Assembly (NCBI GenBank): GCA_963838235.1
Contig: CAWIQJ010000001.1
Location: 1 to 64,000, forward strand
Origin: JAFECT01 sp963838235
GTDB lineage: Bacteria; Pseudomonadota; Alphaproteobacteria; Caulobacterales; Caulobacteraceae
Direction of reading: 5' to 3'
Length of the DNA stretch: 64,000 bases
Shown: positions 1 through 9,541 of the stretch, one piece after another
How positions within the stretch are numbered: position 1 is the first letter of the stretch
How the letters are laid out: every line of letters starts with the position of its first letter
Notes under the pieces: model-generated
Told to the model about the DNA's origin: nothing
The model's database searches: none
Seen by the model: only the letters and a program-made list of their open reading frames with translations
Translations under genes and position numbers: made by a program

Positions 1-59
1 AACAAGTACGGCCCGGACCCCAAGGCGCCGCGACCGCGACGGCCGAAACCTTCACCTGA
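1..59 (+). CDS. C-terminal tail of a probable DUF805 membrane protein (partial)
   Basis: Only the last residues lie in the window. Frame 1 opens with NKYGPDPK, which matches the usual C-terminal signature of DUF805 inner-membrane proteins (YhaH-like, typically ...GxNxYGPDP). A stop codon at 57-59 lies in frame 3, so a one-base indel around 22-30 is needed to join the motif to the stop. That is in keeping with the many other indels in this window. A hairpin follows at 79-107. The family call rests on one short motif and is tentative. Confidence 0.4.
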   Translation, partial: QVRPGPQGAATATAETFT

Positions 60-78
60 CACGGTTGCGCTACCCACG

Positions 79-107
79 ACGGGGACCCGATGCGCATCGG
101 GCCCCGT
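79..107 (+). terminator. Hairpin terminator after the DUF805-like gene
   Basis: A GC-rich inverted repeat with arms acggggacccgatg and catcgggccccgt pairs almost perfectly with one bulged base and a tiny loop. A short T-containing stretch follows. It sits between the partial upstream gene and hscC and fits an intrinsic terminator, although the U-tract is weak. Confidence 0.5.
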
Positions 108-222
108 TTCGCGTTCAGAGCCGACCCTGCCGCTCACTCCGATCCTCGCTGCGACCCAAGGGGCCGTTCCAACGGCCGCATTCCCGGCTGCAACGGGACC
201 AGGCGCTCTGATCGGGGTTTCA

Positions 223-1933
223 GTGATCGTCGGCATCGACCTGGGCACCACCAATTCGGCCGTGGCGATCTGGCGCGACGGCCGCGCGGAGCTGATTCCT
301 AACAGCCTCGGCCACGTGTTGACGCCGTCGGCGGTGAGTCTGGACGAACAGTCGGGCGGCGCGGTGCTGGTGGGCCTGCCCGCGCGCGAGCGGCAGTCGA
401 CCCATCCGGGCCAGACCGCGACCGCGTTCAAGCGCTACATGGGCTCCTCGCGGCTGACCCACCTCGGGCAAGCGCGGCTTCCTGCCGGAGGAGCTGTCCG
501 CCCTGGTGCTGCGCAGTCTTAAGGAGGACGCGGAGGCCTTCCTCGGCGCGCCGGTCACCGAGGCGGTGATCACCGTCCCGGCCTATTTCAACGACAAGCA
601 GCGCAAGGCGACGCGCCGGGCGGGCGAACTCGCCGGGCTGAAGGTCGAACGGCTGCTGAACGAGCCGACCGCGGCCGCGCTCGCCTACGGCATCCATCTC
701 GCCGGCGACCAGAGCCAGTTCCTGGTCTTCGACCTGGGCGGAGGCACCTTCGACGTGTCGATCCTCGAGCTGTTCGAGGGCGTCATCGAGGTGCGCGCCT
801 CCACCGGCGACAACCGGCTGGGCGGCGAAGATTTCAACGAAGTCCTGGTCGAGCAGTTTTCGCGCCGCTGCGACGGGGCCTGGAGCAAGGCTGATCGCGA
901 GGACCCGGTTCTGCGCGAACGCCTGCGCGAATCCGCCGAGCGTGTCCGGCGCGCGCTGACCGACAAGGACCAGGCGACCATGTCGCTGATCTGGCAGGAT
1001 CGCACCTTCGAGCAGGCGTTCACCGCCGACGACTTCGAACTGATCTGCGCGCCCCTGCTCGCCCGCCTGAAGGAGCCGGTGCTGCGGTCCTTGCGCGACA
1101 GCGAGATCCGCGCCGAAGCCCTGAAGGAGATCGTGCTGGTCGGCGGCGCGACGCGCATGCCGCTGGTGCGCAAGGCGGTGACCCGCATGTTCGGCCGCTT
1201 CCCCGACTACACGGTCAACCCGGACGAGGCGGTGGCCGTCGGTGCGGCGATCCAGGCCGGGCTGAAGGCGCGCGACGCCGCGCTGAAGGAAGTCGTGCTG
1301 ACCGACGTCTGCCCCTACACCCTCGGCGTCGAATCCGCCGAATCCGACGCCAAGGGCAAGTTCCGCACCGGCATGTTTTCGCCGATCATCGAACGCAACA
1401 CCGTCATCCCCGCCAGCCGCATGCGCAGCTTCTTCACCATCGAAGACAAACAGCAGCGCATGAACCTGAAGATCTTCCAGGGCGAATCGCGCAAGACCGC
1501 CGACAACATCCACCTGGGCTCGGTCGAGATTGCGCTGCCGCCGGACAAGGCGGGCCACGTCCAGGTCAATGTGCGCTTCACCTACGACATCAACGGCCTG
1601 CTCGAGGTCGACGTGCACGTGCCCAAGACCGGCGAGCGCCGGGAGCTGGTCATCGTCGACGAAGACACCGCCCAGTCATCGGATTTCGAACAACGCCGCG
1701 CGGCGCTGGCGGCCTTGAAGCAGCATCCGCGCGACAGCGACGCCAACCGCCACGCGCTGGCGCGGGCAGCACGCTGCTACGAAGGCTGCCTGGGCGATAC
1801 GCGCGAATATGTCGGTCGCCTGATTTCCCAGTTCGAAGACGTGCTCGACCGCCAGGACCCGCGCGAAGTCGATCGCGCGCGCCAGCTGCTGACCGAAGCC
1901 CTGGACGCGCTCGAAGGCGAGACCTGGCTGTGA
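223..1933 (+). CDS. hscC: Hsp70-family chaperone HscC (one frameshift)
   Basis: ATP-dependent cytosolic chaperone of the HscC branch of Hsp70. The N-terminal piece carries the actin-like ATPase phosphate-1 motif GIDLGTTNSAV. The second piece has VPAYFNDKQR, NEPTAAALAYG, the phosphate-2 motif FDLGGGTFDVS and the adenosine motif VLVGGATRMPLV, followed by the substrate-binding domain. Segments such as KTGERRELVIVDEDT and the closing helical lid align with E. coli HscC, and total length (about 570 residues) is HscC-like rather than DnaK-like. The start is GTG at 223. The frame breaks near 466-468, where a run of three G appears to hold one base too many; deleting it restores GKRGFLPEELSALVLRSLKE. 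The stop overlaps the start of a J-domain gene (GTGA), so the chaperone and co-chaperone are translationally coupled. Confidence 0.9.
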
Positions 1934-3912
1934 GCTTCTGGTCCGTGCTCGGGCTCGAGGCGACCCGCGACGTTGCGGTCATCAAACGCGCCTACGCAGC
2001 GCGGCTGAAGGATTGCCATCCGGAAGACGATCCCGCCGGCTTTCAGAAGCTGCGCGCCGCCTACGAATCCGCCATGCGCTATGCGACGCCGCGCAAGCCC
2101 CAGCGCTTCACCGCCTCGATCGATCCGAAGGTCAGGCGCAAACAGGCCGCTCCGCCCATCCCAGACGAGATCGCCATCGCTGTGCTCGAACGGGTCGCGG
2201 CGATCGAGCGGGTCGAGACGGGCCGCGGCGCGGAGACGAGATCGTGAACCACGGCCGCGACGAGGGATGAGACGGCCTGATCCGGTAAAATCCGACGTCG
2301 CGGAGTCAGAAGTCAGCAAGGCGCCAGCGCCGCCGGAGAAGACGGCGCCGGAACCCATCTCGCCCCCGGTCCAGCGGGCTCGTCCGGAGCCGGTTCAGCG
2401 CCCGGCGACGCCCGTCCAGCCCGACCCGATGGTGGTGCTGCGCGCGCAGCACGATGCGCAATGCCGCGCGCTCGCGCGGATGGCCGCCACCGGCGCAGAG
2501 GCGGACGCGATGCAAGCGGCGCTCGCCGAACTGCTGACCTCGGAGTCCATGGACTCCGTCGGGGTCCACGGTCGCACGGAGCGGTGGCTCGCGGAGCTCA
2601 TCGATCAACAACACGCCGCGCTCCGATCCGCTGGTGGCGCCGTCGATCAGGTATTTCGGCTGGCGCGCCGACCGCCTCAGCCGCGACGGCGATGTCAGCA
2701 GGCGCGTTCTGGCGCGCGGAGACGATCTCGTCTTCCTCGACGGCCTGCGCCGCCGGCGCAGCGAACATGCGAACGCCTGGCGCGCGCTGAACGCCAAGCC
2801 GACCCGGATGCGGGTGCTGCTCAATCGCGTGACTCTGTCGCTCGCCGGCGGCGTGCGCACCCTGCTCAAGCTCATCCGCCAGGAACGCCCGAGCCTGATG
2901 GATGAGATCGATCCCGACGGCCTGGCCTGGTGGGACCATCATTTCGCGCGGCCGCAGATTCCGGCCGAGTTGGGCTTCACGGCCTTCCTGGGGGTCTTGG
3001 TGTCCACCCTTGTGCTTCCGGCGTCGCGCTGGTTCGGCCCGATGCCGTGGGCGCTGCTGTTCGCTGCGCTCGCCAGCTTCGGCGTAGCCGCCGCCGTCCT
3101 GTTGGGCGGTCTCTACGGCGTCGCGCGACCGCGTCACGTGTGGTTGACGTCAAAACAGTTCGGCGCGCCGATATGGAAACGACTCGGCTGGCGCGCCGCG
3201 ACTCTGGCGCTCGTCCTGGTCGCAGCGCTTGCGCCGGCGTCGCCCTGGGTCACGCCTGCGATCGCGATCGCCGTGCTGTGGCTGGTTTACTGGGTCCTCA
3301 TCACCGGAGAGCCCAATCGCAATCCTGGTCCGCGGTATCCGTGGCCGGTGCGGGCGCTGTTCAACTTCGCCTATCTCGGCATATTCTGGATGATCATGGC
3401 CGCAATCCTGCCGCCGGCCCGGTGGATGCAGATGTCGCTGCCGATCGTCGGCGGCATGGTCGTGTTCACCTGGGGCGCGGGATCGCTGTACGACGCCGTG
3501 CGCGACGAGATCGGCGAAACGGCGCGGCGTGGCCTGGCCTGGTTCCTCGCCGCCGTGTCGATGCTCGCGTTTGTCGCCGTCGCCAGCGTCCACGACCATG
3601 CGGCCCTGGAAGCAATCCGCTGCGGCGTTGCTCGCCGTCGCCGTGTTCACGCACAAGACGCTGGACGGCCGGCTGGGATCGGAGGCCTGGCGCTGGCGCG
3701 CGGTCGCCATGCTCATCGGCTGGGTCGTCTGGTTCATCGTCCTGACCGCCGTTCTCGGTCCGAGATCGCCGGATCGGGACTTCGAGCTGCGTCTTGGTAT
3801 GGCTCTGCTCACCGGCCCGGTGATCGTCGCCGGCGTGCGTGCTGCTGGCGCCGCTTCCCGCGCGTCGGCGCAAACTGAAACCGGCGTGAGCGGCCCATGC
3901 CCCTTGCCCTGA
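1930..3912 (+). CDS. Membrane J-domain co-chaperone for HscC (DjlB/DjlC-like, frameshifted)
   Basis: Residues 1-50 form a J-like domain (FWSVLGLEATRDVAVIKRAY then HPEDDPAGFQKLRAAYESA). The canonical HPD is HPE here. A Pro/Ala-rich linker follows, then a helical region and a C-terminal membrane block with about seven hydrophobic segments between roughly 3000 and 3880. E. coli HscC also works with J proteins (DjlB, DjlC) that are membrane-anchored with a short N-terminal J domain, and the GTGA overlap with hscC supports the pairing. The reading frame shifts at about 2235-2290 (probably two indels), about 2603 and about 3610. Joining the pieces gives roughly 660 residues. The extent of the linker is uncertain because of the indels, and the real stop may lie slightly upstream of 3912. 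Confidence 0.72.
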
Positions 3913-4730
3913 TCCTCTCCAGCTACGTCGCCGCCAGCCGGGTCGGCGGCATGGCCCAGGCGCTGGCGCTGGCGCCGTTCAAGATCGATCCCGTCGTGGT
4001 CCCGACCACTCTTTACGGACGCCATCCCGGCTGGGGTCCGCCGGGCGGAAGCGCGGTGGAGGCCGCGACCTTCAAGGGCGTGATCGAAGGCGTCGCGGCG
4101 AACGGCCTGCTGGCGCTGGCCGACGTGATCCTCACCGGCTATTTCGCCGCGCCGGAACAGGTGTGGATCGCCGGCGAAACCATCGCGCTCGCGCGCGCCC
4201 AAGCGAAGACGCCGCCGCGCGTCATTGTCGATCCGGTGATGGGTGATGAGGACAAGGGTCTCTACGTGAAGCCGGAGGTCGCCGACGCGATGGCGGACCT
4301 CGTGCGCGACGCCGACATGGTCACCCCGAACCTGTGGGAGCTCTCGCGGCTCAGCGGTCGCGAAGCCACCGACGCGCGCTCGGCGATCGCGGCGGCGCGT
4401 GCGCTCGGCAAACCCGCGCTGGTGACGTCCGTGCCGGGCGGCGAACGCGAGATCGGCGCCCTGTGGGTCGATGACGCCTCCGCGACCGCGATATTCCACC
4501 CCCGCCTGCACGGCGTCCCGCGCGGGACCGGCGACCTGATCGCCGCCCTGTTCGCGGCCCAGCTCGTGGGCGGTCACGCCCCCGCCGACGCCGCCGCCCT
4601 GGCCGTACGCGGGACCGCCGAAGCGGTTCAGGCCGCCGTGCACTGGCGCGCGCCCGAGCTTCCGCTGGTGGCGCTGGGCGATCGGCTGGTGCGTCCGAAC
4701 CCAAGCGTGCGTATAGAGACCTTCTCCTGA
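3897..4730 (+). CDS. pdxY: Pyridoxal kinase
   Basis: A 277-residue ribokinase-fold kinase that phosphorylates pyridoxal to pyridoxal 5'-phosphate (vitamin B6 salvage, cytoplasm). Seen directly: the DPVMGDEDKGLYV segment, the TPNLWELSRLSG segment typical of PdxY/PdxK, and the anion-hole and catalytic-base motif GVPRGTGDLIAALFA near the C terminus. Length agrees with PdxY (about 280). The ATG at 3897 overlaps the end of the J-domain gene as drawn. A hydroxymethylpyrimidine kinase (ThiD) is the main alternative, but the YVKPEVADAM and NLWEL segments favour pyridoxal kinase. Confidence 0.88.
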   Translation: MPLALILSSYVAASRVGGMAQALALAPFKIDPVVVPTTLYGRHPGWGPPGGSAVEAATFKGVIEGVAANGLLALADVILTGYFAAPEQVWIAGETIALARAQAKTPPRVIVDPVMGDEDKGLYVKPEVADAMADLVRDADMVTPNLWELSRLSGREATDARSAIAAARALGKPALVTSVPGGEREIGALWVDDASATAIFHPRLHGVPRGTGDLIAALFAAQLVGGHAPADAAALAVRGTAEAVQAAVHWRAPELPLVALGDRLVRPNPSVRIETFS

Positions 4731-4752
4731 GCCCCGCAGCGGACGAGCCTCG

Positions 4753-5892
4753 ATGACCGACCTTCAAGGCGCCGACATCCATGGAAACGCGCCGGCCCGG
4801 TTCGCGCGGGTGAAAGACGCCTTCGCCGCCAACTTCGCCGAGGGCGCCGAACTCGGCGCGCGCTTTACGCTGTGCATCGACGGCGAGCCGGTGGTGGACC
4901 TGTGGGGCGGTCACGCCGATCGGCAACGCACCAAGCCGTTCGACGCTAATACGCTTGCGCCGGTCTATTCCACCGGCAAGGCGGTGATGGCGCTGATGAT
5001 GGCGACCCTCGTCGAGCGCGGGAAGCTCGACTACGACCAGCGCATGGCCGAGGTCTGGCCCGCCTTCGGTCAGAACGGCAAGGAGCGCATCACCATCGCC
5101 CAGGCCCTGTCGCACCAGGGGGGTCTCGCGGGCCTTGTGCCGGAACAGGACCCGTCCATCTGGTTCGACCGCGAAGCCGTGCTGCGCCTGCTCTGCGCCC
5201 AGGCGCCGATGTGGCCGCCGGGAACCGCGTCGGGCTATCACCCGGTGACCATCGGCTATCTGATGGGCGAGGTGTTCCGCCGCGTCGACGGGCGAACCAT
5301 GGGCGAGGCGGTGCGCGAGGACTTCGGCGCGCCGTTCAACATCGACTATTGGATCGGCCTGCCCGACGCCGAACACGCGCGCGTCTGCGACATCCAGAAG
5401 CCGCCGTCGCCGCCGGACCTCGGCGAACTCACCCCGATCAAGCGCGCCGCCTTCCTCGACAAGGGCTCGGCGCCGGGCGGCCGCGGCGCGGCGGAGTGGC
5501 GCAAGCTGGAGATTCCCTCCGCCAACGGTCATGCGACAGCGCCGGCGCTGGCGCGCCTGCTCAGCGTCATCGCCACCGGCGGCCGGCTCGACGGCAAACA
5601 CATCCTGTCGGCGGGAACCGTCGCCCAGGCCACGCGCGAACGCATCTTCGGCCAGGACCTGGTGCTGCCGTTCAAGATCTCCTGGGCGGCGGGCTTCATG
5701 CGCAATCGCGAGGTGAAGGTCTACGGCCCCGGCGCGTTCAGCGTCGGCCACTCGGGCTGGGGCGGGTCGTGCGCCTTCGCCGATCCGGAGACGCGGCTCT
5801 CCGGCGCCTATGTGATGAACAAGCAGTCGCCCTATCTGATGGGCGACCCGCGCGCGGTGCGCCTGATCGAGGCGGTCTACGCTGCGTTGTGA
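4753..5892 (+). CDS. Serine hydrolase of the beta-lactamase/EstB (family VIII esterase) fold
   Basis: A 379-residue cytoplasmic-type serine hydrolase of the class C beta-lactamase superfamily (Pfam Beta-lactamase). The nucleophile motif S-T-G-K is at residues 73-76. GYHPVT supplies the Tyr of the second motif, and HSGWGGS near residue 330 corresponds to the third motif (KTG/HSG). No signal peptide is present, which argues against a true periplasmic beta-lactamase and for a family VIII carboxylesterase. It follows pdxY by 22 bases in the same direction and may be co-transcribed. The substrate cannot be told from sequence. Confidence 0.85.
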   Translation: MTDLQGADIHGNAPARFARVKDAFAANFAEGAELGARFTLCIDGEPVVDLWGGHADRQRTKPFDANTLAPVYSTGKAVMALMMATLVERGKLDYDQRMAEVWPAFGQNGKERITIAQALSHQGGLAGLVPEQDPSIWFDREAVLRLLCAQAPMWPPGTASGYHPVTIGYLMGEVFRRVDGRTMGEAVREDFGAPFNIDYWIGLPDAEHARVCDIQKPPSPPDLGELTPIKRAAFLDKGSAPGGRGAAEWRKLEIPSANGHATAPALARLLSVIATGGRLDGKHILSAGTVAQATRERIFGQDLVLPFKISWAAGFMRNREVKVYGPGAFSVGHSGWGGSCAFADPETRLSGAYVMNKQSPYLMGDPRAVRLIEAVYAAL

Positions 5893-5959
5893 GGCGGTCA
5901 CGCCAATTGATTTTCCGCTGCGTCGTCTTTGCGCTAAGCTTCCGGACGGGTGGCCCGGA

Positions 5960-6526
5960 ATGCAAGGCAAGGCCTTTCAGCGCCTGACTGCGATGGTCGC
6001 GGGGTTCACGCTCCTGGCCGGGGCGGCGCTCGCCTCCGGCGCAGGCCAGATGGCCGGCGGCGATATGGGTATGGTGAAATACCCCACGGCGATCGTGCCG
6101 GACGCGACCGGCGCGCGGATCAACGCCGCCGACGTATACCGCCAGGGCGTGGGTGCGTTCCGGGCGGGGAAGTACCGGGACGCCATCGCCAACTTCAACC
6201 TCGTGCTCAAGGTCGCGCCGCGGGATTCCAGCGCCTGGACCCTGCTCGGCCTTTCCAAGGAAGGCGCCGGCGATCTGAAGGGCGCCCACGCCGCCTATGA
6301 AAGCGCCGTACGCTTCAACGCCGGCAACATCGGCGCGCGCCAGCAGCTGGGGGTGACCGCCGCCAGGCTTGGAAAGACGGACCAGGCCCAGGCCGCCCTC
6401 GCCGAACTGCAGAAACGGTCGGCGGCCTGCGGCGCCTGCACCGACGCCGCCCGGCTCAAGGCCGCCATTGCGGCGGTGCAGGACGCGATCGCCGCCGGCC
6501 CCGGGGCGGGGGCGGCGAAGCCCTGA
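5960..6526 (+). CDS. Exported TPR-repeat protein (short paralogue)
   Basis: A 188-residue protein with an N-terminal signal peptide (hydrophobic stretch followed by ALASGAG). One clear TPR pair covers residues 55-135 (GVGAFRAGKYRDAIANFNLV, then a second repeat with AYESAVRFNAGNIGARQQLG). A conserved cysteine pair, CGAC, lies near residue 153. It is a paralogue of the next gene, with the same order of motifs and the same Cys-containing spacer, so the two arose by tandem duplication. TPR proteins are scaffolds; the partner is unknown. The following c-type cytochrome suggests a role in the envelope, possibly in a redox or assembly context (inference). Confidence 0.75.
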   Translation: MQGKAFQRLTAMVAGFTLLAGAALASGAGQMAGGDMGMVKYPTAIVPDATGARINAADVYRQGVGAFRAGKYRDAIANFNLVLKVAPRDSSAWTLLGLSKEGAGDLKGAHAAYESAVRFNAGNIGARQQLGVTAARLGKTDQAQAALAELQKRSAACGACTDAARLKAAIAAVQDAIAAGPGAGAAKP

Positions 6527-6775
6527 AAGGCCGCCCTGCCGGGGTAAGCCCGGGTTTCGGGGACAGGATTTTCCGAATGTCTAGCATGGCGCGAGATCAT
6601 TGCCCGATCGTGGGGTTTCGCGATAAGCTTCACCCCTGACGTCCCGCTCCGAAGGCGCTTTCGGGCGGCGACCTCCACCCATCCAGGCCCCGCGATGCGG
6701 GCGCCGGAAACCGTTCGGGCTTCGGGCGCATCCAACGGCGCAGTCGAGGCGTGTGGATTTCGATGGAGGTGGACC

Positions 6776-7723
6776 ATGACGCGAGGGAACAGCGTCCGAA
6801 TTCTCATCATCACGGCCGCCGCGGCGGCGCTCGGCGCCGGAGCGGCGCTGGCTTCGGGTGGCGGCTCGGGCGGCGGAGGCGGCGGCATGATGCCGAGCGC
6901 GTCGGGGCCGCAGTACAATCCGGTGGAAGAGTTCAAGAAGGGCGTCGAGGCGCTGAAGGCGCAGCAGTTCAAGGACGCCATTTCACACTTCAACAAGGTG
7001 CTCGATGTTGCGCCGCACGACTCCAACACCCTGACGCTGATGGGCATGTCGAAGGAAGGCGCCGGCGACATGAAGGGCGCTCGCGCCGCCTATGAAAAGG
7101 CGGTGCGTTACAACGCCGACAACATCACCGCGCACCAGCAGCTCGGCGTCGCCGAGGCCAAATTAGGTGACACCGCCAAGGCCCAGGCCGAACTCGCCGA
7201 CCTGCAGAAGCGCCAGACCGCGTGCGGCGACAGTTGCCCCAGGGCCGACGAGCTGAAGGCCGCGGTGGCGGCGGTGCAGGCTGCGCTCGGCAGCGGTGGC
7301 GCAGCGCCCGACACCCCCAAGATCAGCCTCTTGTTCAACAGTCCCGCCGGCGGCGACCGCGCCTATGTCGAGGCGGTCGCGTTGATTAATGCAGGCCGTT
7401 ACGAGGACGCGTTGCAATCGCTGCATCGCTCCGAACTCGCCTTCGGTCCGCATCCGGACATCCTCACCTACGAGGGCTACGCGAACCGCAAGCTGCATCG
7501 CTACGACCAGGCCGAGGTCTATTACACCGAGGCCCTGGCGGTGGATCCGACCCACGTTGGCGCCACCGAATACTACGGCGAACTGAAGGTCGAGCGCGGC
7601 GACATCGCGGGCGCCAAAAAACTGCTCGCCCGGCTGGACGCAATCTGTTCGTTCGGCTGTTCCGAACAGGAGGAGCTTCGCGGGTGGATCGAAAAGGCGC
7701 CGGCCTCACAGCACGGGTCCTGA
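6776..7723 (+). CDS. Exported TPR-repeat protein (long paralogue)
   Basis: A 315-residue exported protein. The start is taken at the ATG at 6776 because ggaggtgg sits just upstream as a strong ribosome site and a clean signal peptide (ending near ALASGGG) follows; an in-frame upstream start would spoil it. A glycine-rich segment precedes one TPR pair that closely resembles the whole of the preceding gene, including EGAGDMKGARAAYEKAVRYN and a Cys pair (CGDSC). A second TPR block (residues 195-290: GRYEDALQSLHRSELAFG, HRYDQAEVYYTEALAVDP) is unique to this copy and ends with a further Cys pair (CSFGC). The 3' end overlaps the cytochrome gene, so the genes are probably co-translated. Confidence 0.78.
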   Translation: MTRGNSVRILIITAAAAALGAGAALASGGGSGGGGGGMMPSASGPQYNPVEEFKKGVEALKAQQFKDAISHFNKVLDVAPHDSNTLTLMGMSKEGAGDMKGARAAYEKAVRYNADNITAHQQLGVAEAKLGDTAKAQAELADLQKRQTACGDSCPRADELKAAVAAVQAALGSGGAAPDTPKISLLFNSPAGGDRAYVEAVALINAGRYEDALQSLHRSELAFGPHPDILTYEGYANRKLHRYDQAEVYYTEALAVDPTHVGATEYYGELKVERGDIAGAKKLLARLDAICSFGCSEQEELRGWIEKAPASQHGS

Positions 7724-8638
7724 TTGCCTCGCTGCCTTGTGCGTTCCTGGTCGCGGCCGGCGCCGGGCGGCCGCCGCTGAAAGCTGCGCGTTGGCTTGCG
7801 CCGGATGCGGATCTGACAGTTGCGCTGGGAACCTTGCCCAGCGAATGCGTCACCTTGCCGAAGAAGGCTAAGGCGCGCTGGCGCGTGGAGGTCGGCCGCG
7901 CGGCGTTCCGTTCGACAGTGCTGTTCGGCGGCCAGGCCGGGCGCGCTGGCCTTTCGTGCAATGCATGCCACGTGAACGGGCGCACCAATCCCGGATTTCC
8001 AGTTTCCCGGCCTGTCCGGTGCGCCGGGGACGGCGGACATCACCTCGTTTCTGATGTCGCCCAAGCGCGGCAAGGACGAGCACCACTTCAAGCCGATTCC
8101 CAACCTGTCGGGCCCGAAGACCGCGCTGCGCATCGACCAGGACCCACGCAAGCCGGACCTGCAAGGTTTCATCCACGGCATCGTGACCGAAGAGTTCGAC
8201 GGCCGCGAACCGCCGCCGGCGGTGATGGACGGCCTGACGTCCTACGTGCGCGCGCTGTCGCCGGCCGCCTGCCCTGCGCCGGAGCGCATCGCCCAGTCCC
8301 CGCACGATCGGATGGAGGATATCCGTCGCGCACTGCGCGCCGCCGATGGCGCGCTGATGCGACACGATGCGAAGATCGCCGACGTGATGGTGGAATCGGC
8401 GCGCAGCCAGCTCGGCCTGATCTACGAACGCTATGCGGGCGAAGGTCTTGAACGTCCGCGCGCGGAGCTGAAGGCGGCGGACCTCGGCCTGGCGTCGCTC
8501 AGGGACAAGATCGACCGCGGCGACCGCCAGGCGCGCGTACATATCGCCGAATGGATCGCGACGTCGTCAGGTCTGGAGAAGACGCTGGTGCGCAATCAGT
8601 CGCGCTCACTGTTCAACCCGGCGCGGTTGACCGGTTAG
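7684..8638 (+). CDS. Exported c-type cytochrome with a novel C-terminal helical domain (one frameshift)
   Basis: The N terminus looks like a signal sequence (GTG start at 7684). The single haem-binding motif CNACH lies near residue 94. After a one-base indel near 7993 (cccggattt where cccgattt restores the frame), the protein continues with FQFPGLSG, FLMSPKRGKDEHHFKPIPNLSGPK, and a segment resembling the second half of cytochrome c peroxidase / di-haem families. Only one CxxCH is present. The last 110 residues are helical and charged (IADVMVESARSQLGLIYERY) and I do not recognise them. The gene overlaps the upstream TPR gene by 40 bases, which suggests one functional unit. CcmABCDG, needed for haem attachment, is encoded at 26-29 kb. 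Confidence 0.7.
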
Positions 8639-9541
8639 GGACCGGCGGCGGCAAACGCCGCGTCTTGCGCCACGCCGCCCAGGCGAAGATCGCCACCCCC
8701 GCCCAGATGAAGCCGAAGGACGCCAGCCGCATGGGCGTCAGCGACTCGCCCTCCTCGGCGCCGATGACGAAGCTGAGCGTGGGTGCGATGAACTGCAAAA
8801 AGCCCATGGTCGACAGCGGCATGCGCCGGGTGGCCCAGGCGAACAGCGCCAGCGGCACGGCGGTCACCGGTCCTGCCGCCAGCAGCAGCAGCCCCGACGG
8901 CGCGCTCGACAGCATGTGGCCGGCGCCGGTCGCTTCCAGCCAGCCGATGTAGCCGAGCGCCGGGATCGCCAGCACCAGGCACTCGACCAACAGGCCCGCC
9001 TGGGCTTCGGCGTTCACCCGCTTGCGAAGAATTCCGTAACCACCCCACACGACCGCGAGCACCAGCGACGCCATCGGCACACGGCCCAACGCCACGCCCT
9101 GCAACACCACCCCGACGGCGGCGACCGCGATGGCGATCTTGGCCGCGAGGCCGATGCGCTCGCGAAACAGCGCCGAACCGGCCGCCACATTGATCAGGGG
9201 CACGAGATAGTAGCCGAGGCTCGCGTCCAGGGTCTTATGGGTGGTCACCGCCCAGATGTAGACGATCCAGTTGATCGCGATCAGCATCGCGGAGACGGCG
9301 AGCAGGCCCAGGGTCTTCGGCGAGCGGAGAATCGCCCAGACCTGCGAACTCTGTTTCGCCAACAACACGAAGATCCCACGCCGCCGGCGGCGCCCCAGGC
9401 GATGCGGTGCGCCAGAATCTCCCACGGCCCCGCGCCATAGGCGGCGACCGCCTGGAAGAACAGCGGCACGAAGCCCCAGATGACGTAGCAAATCGTTCCG
9501 GCGATCACGCCGGCCTTGTTCTCGGCTGGCGCATTGCTCAC
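8613..9541 (-). CDS. rarD: RarD/EamA-family transporter (one frameshift)
   Basis: Ten-helix inner-membrane transporter of the DMT superfamily, RarD branch. The first piece (GVIAGTICYVIWGFVPLFFQ) and second piece (INWIVYIWAVTTHKTLDASLGYYLVPL, then STMGFLQFIAPTLSFVIG) carry the RarD signature segments. The frame breaks near 9380, where one base appears to be missing (gtgggatcttc versus gtgggcatcttc). The GTG start overlaps the asd stop (GTGA), so the two are translationally coupled. The 3' end overlaps the convergent cytochrome gene by 26 bases. Confidence 0.85.

Noticed and set aside
428..1618. 396-residue open frame antisense to hscC
   Set aside because: Runs opposite a clear Hsp70 gene; composition (Arg/Ala/Gly/His-rich, no motifs) is that of a GC-rich shadow frame.
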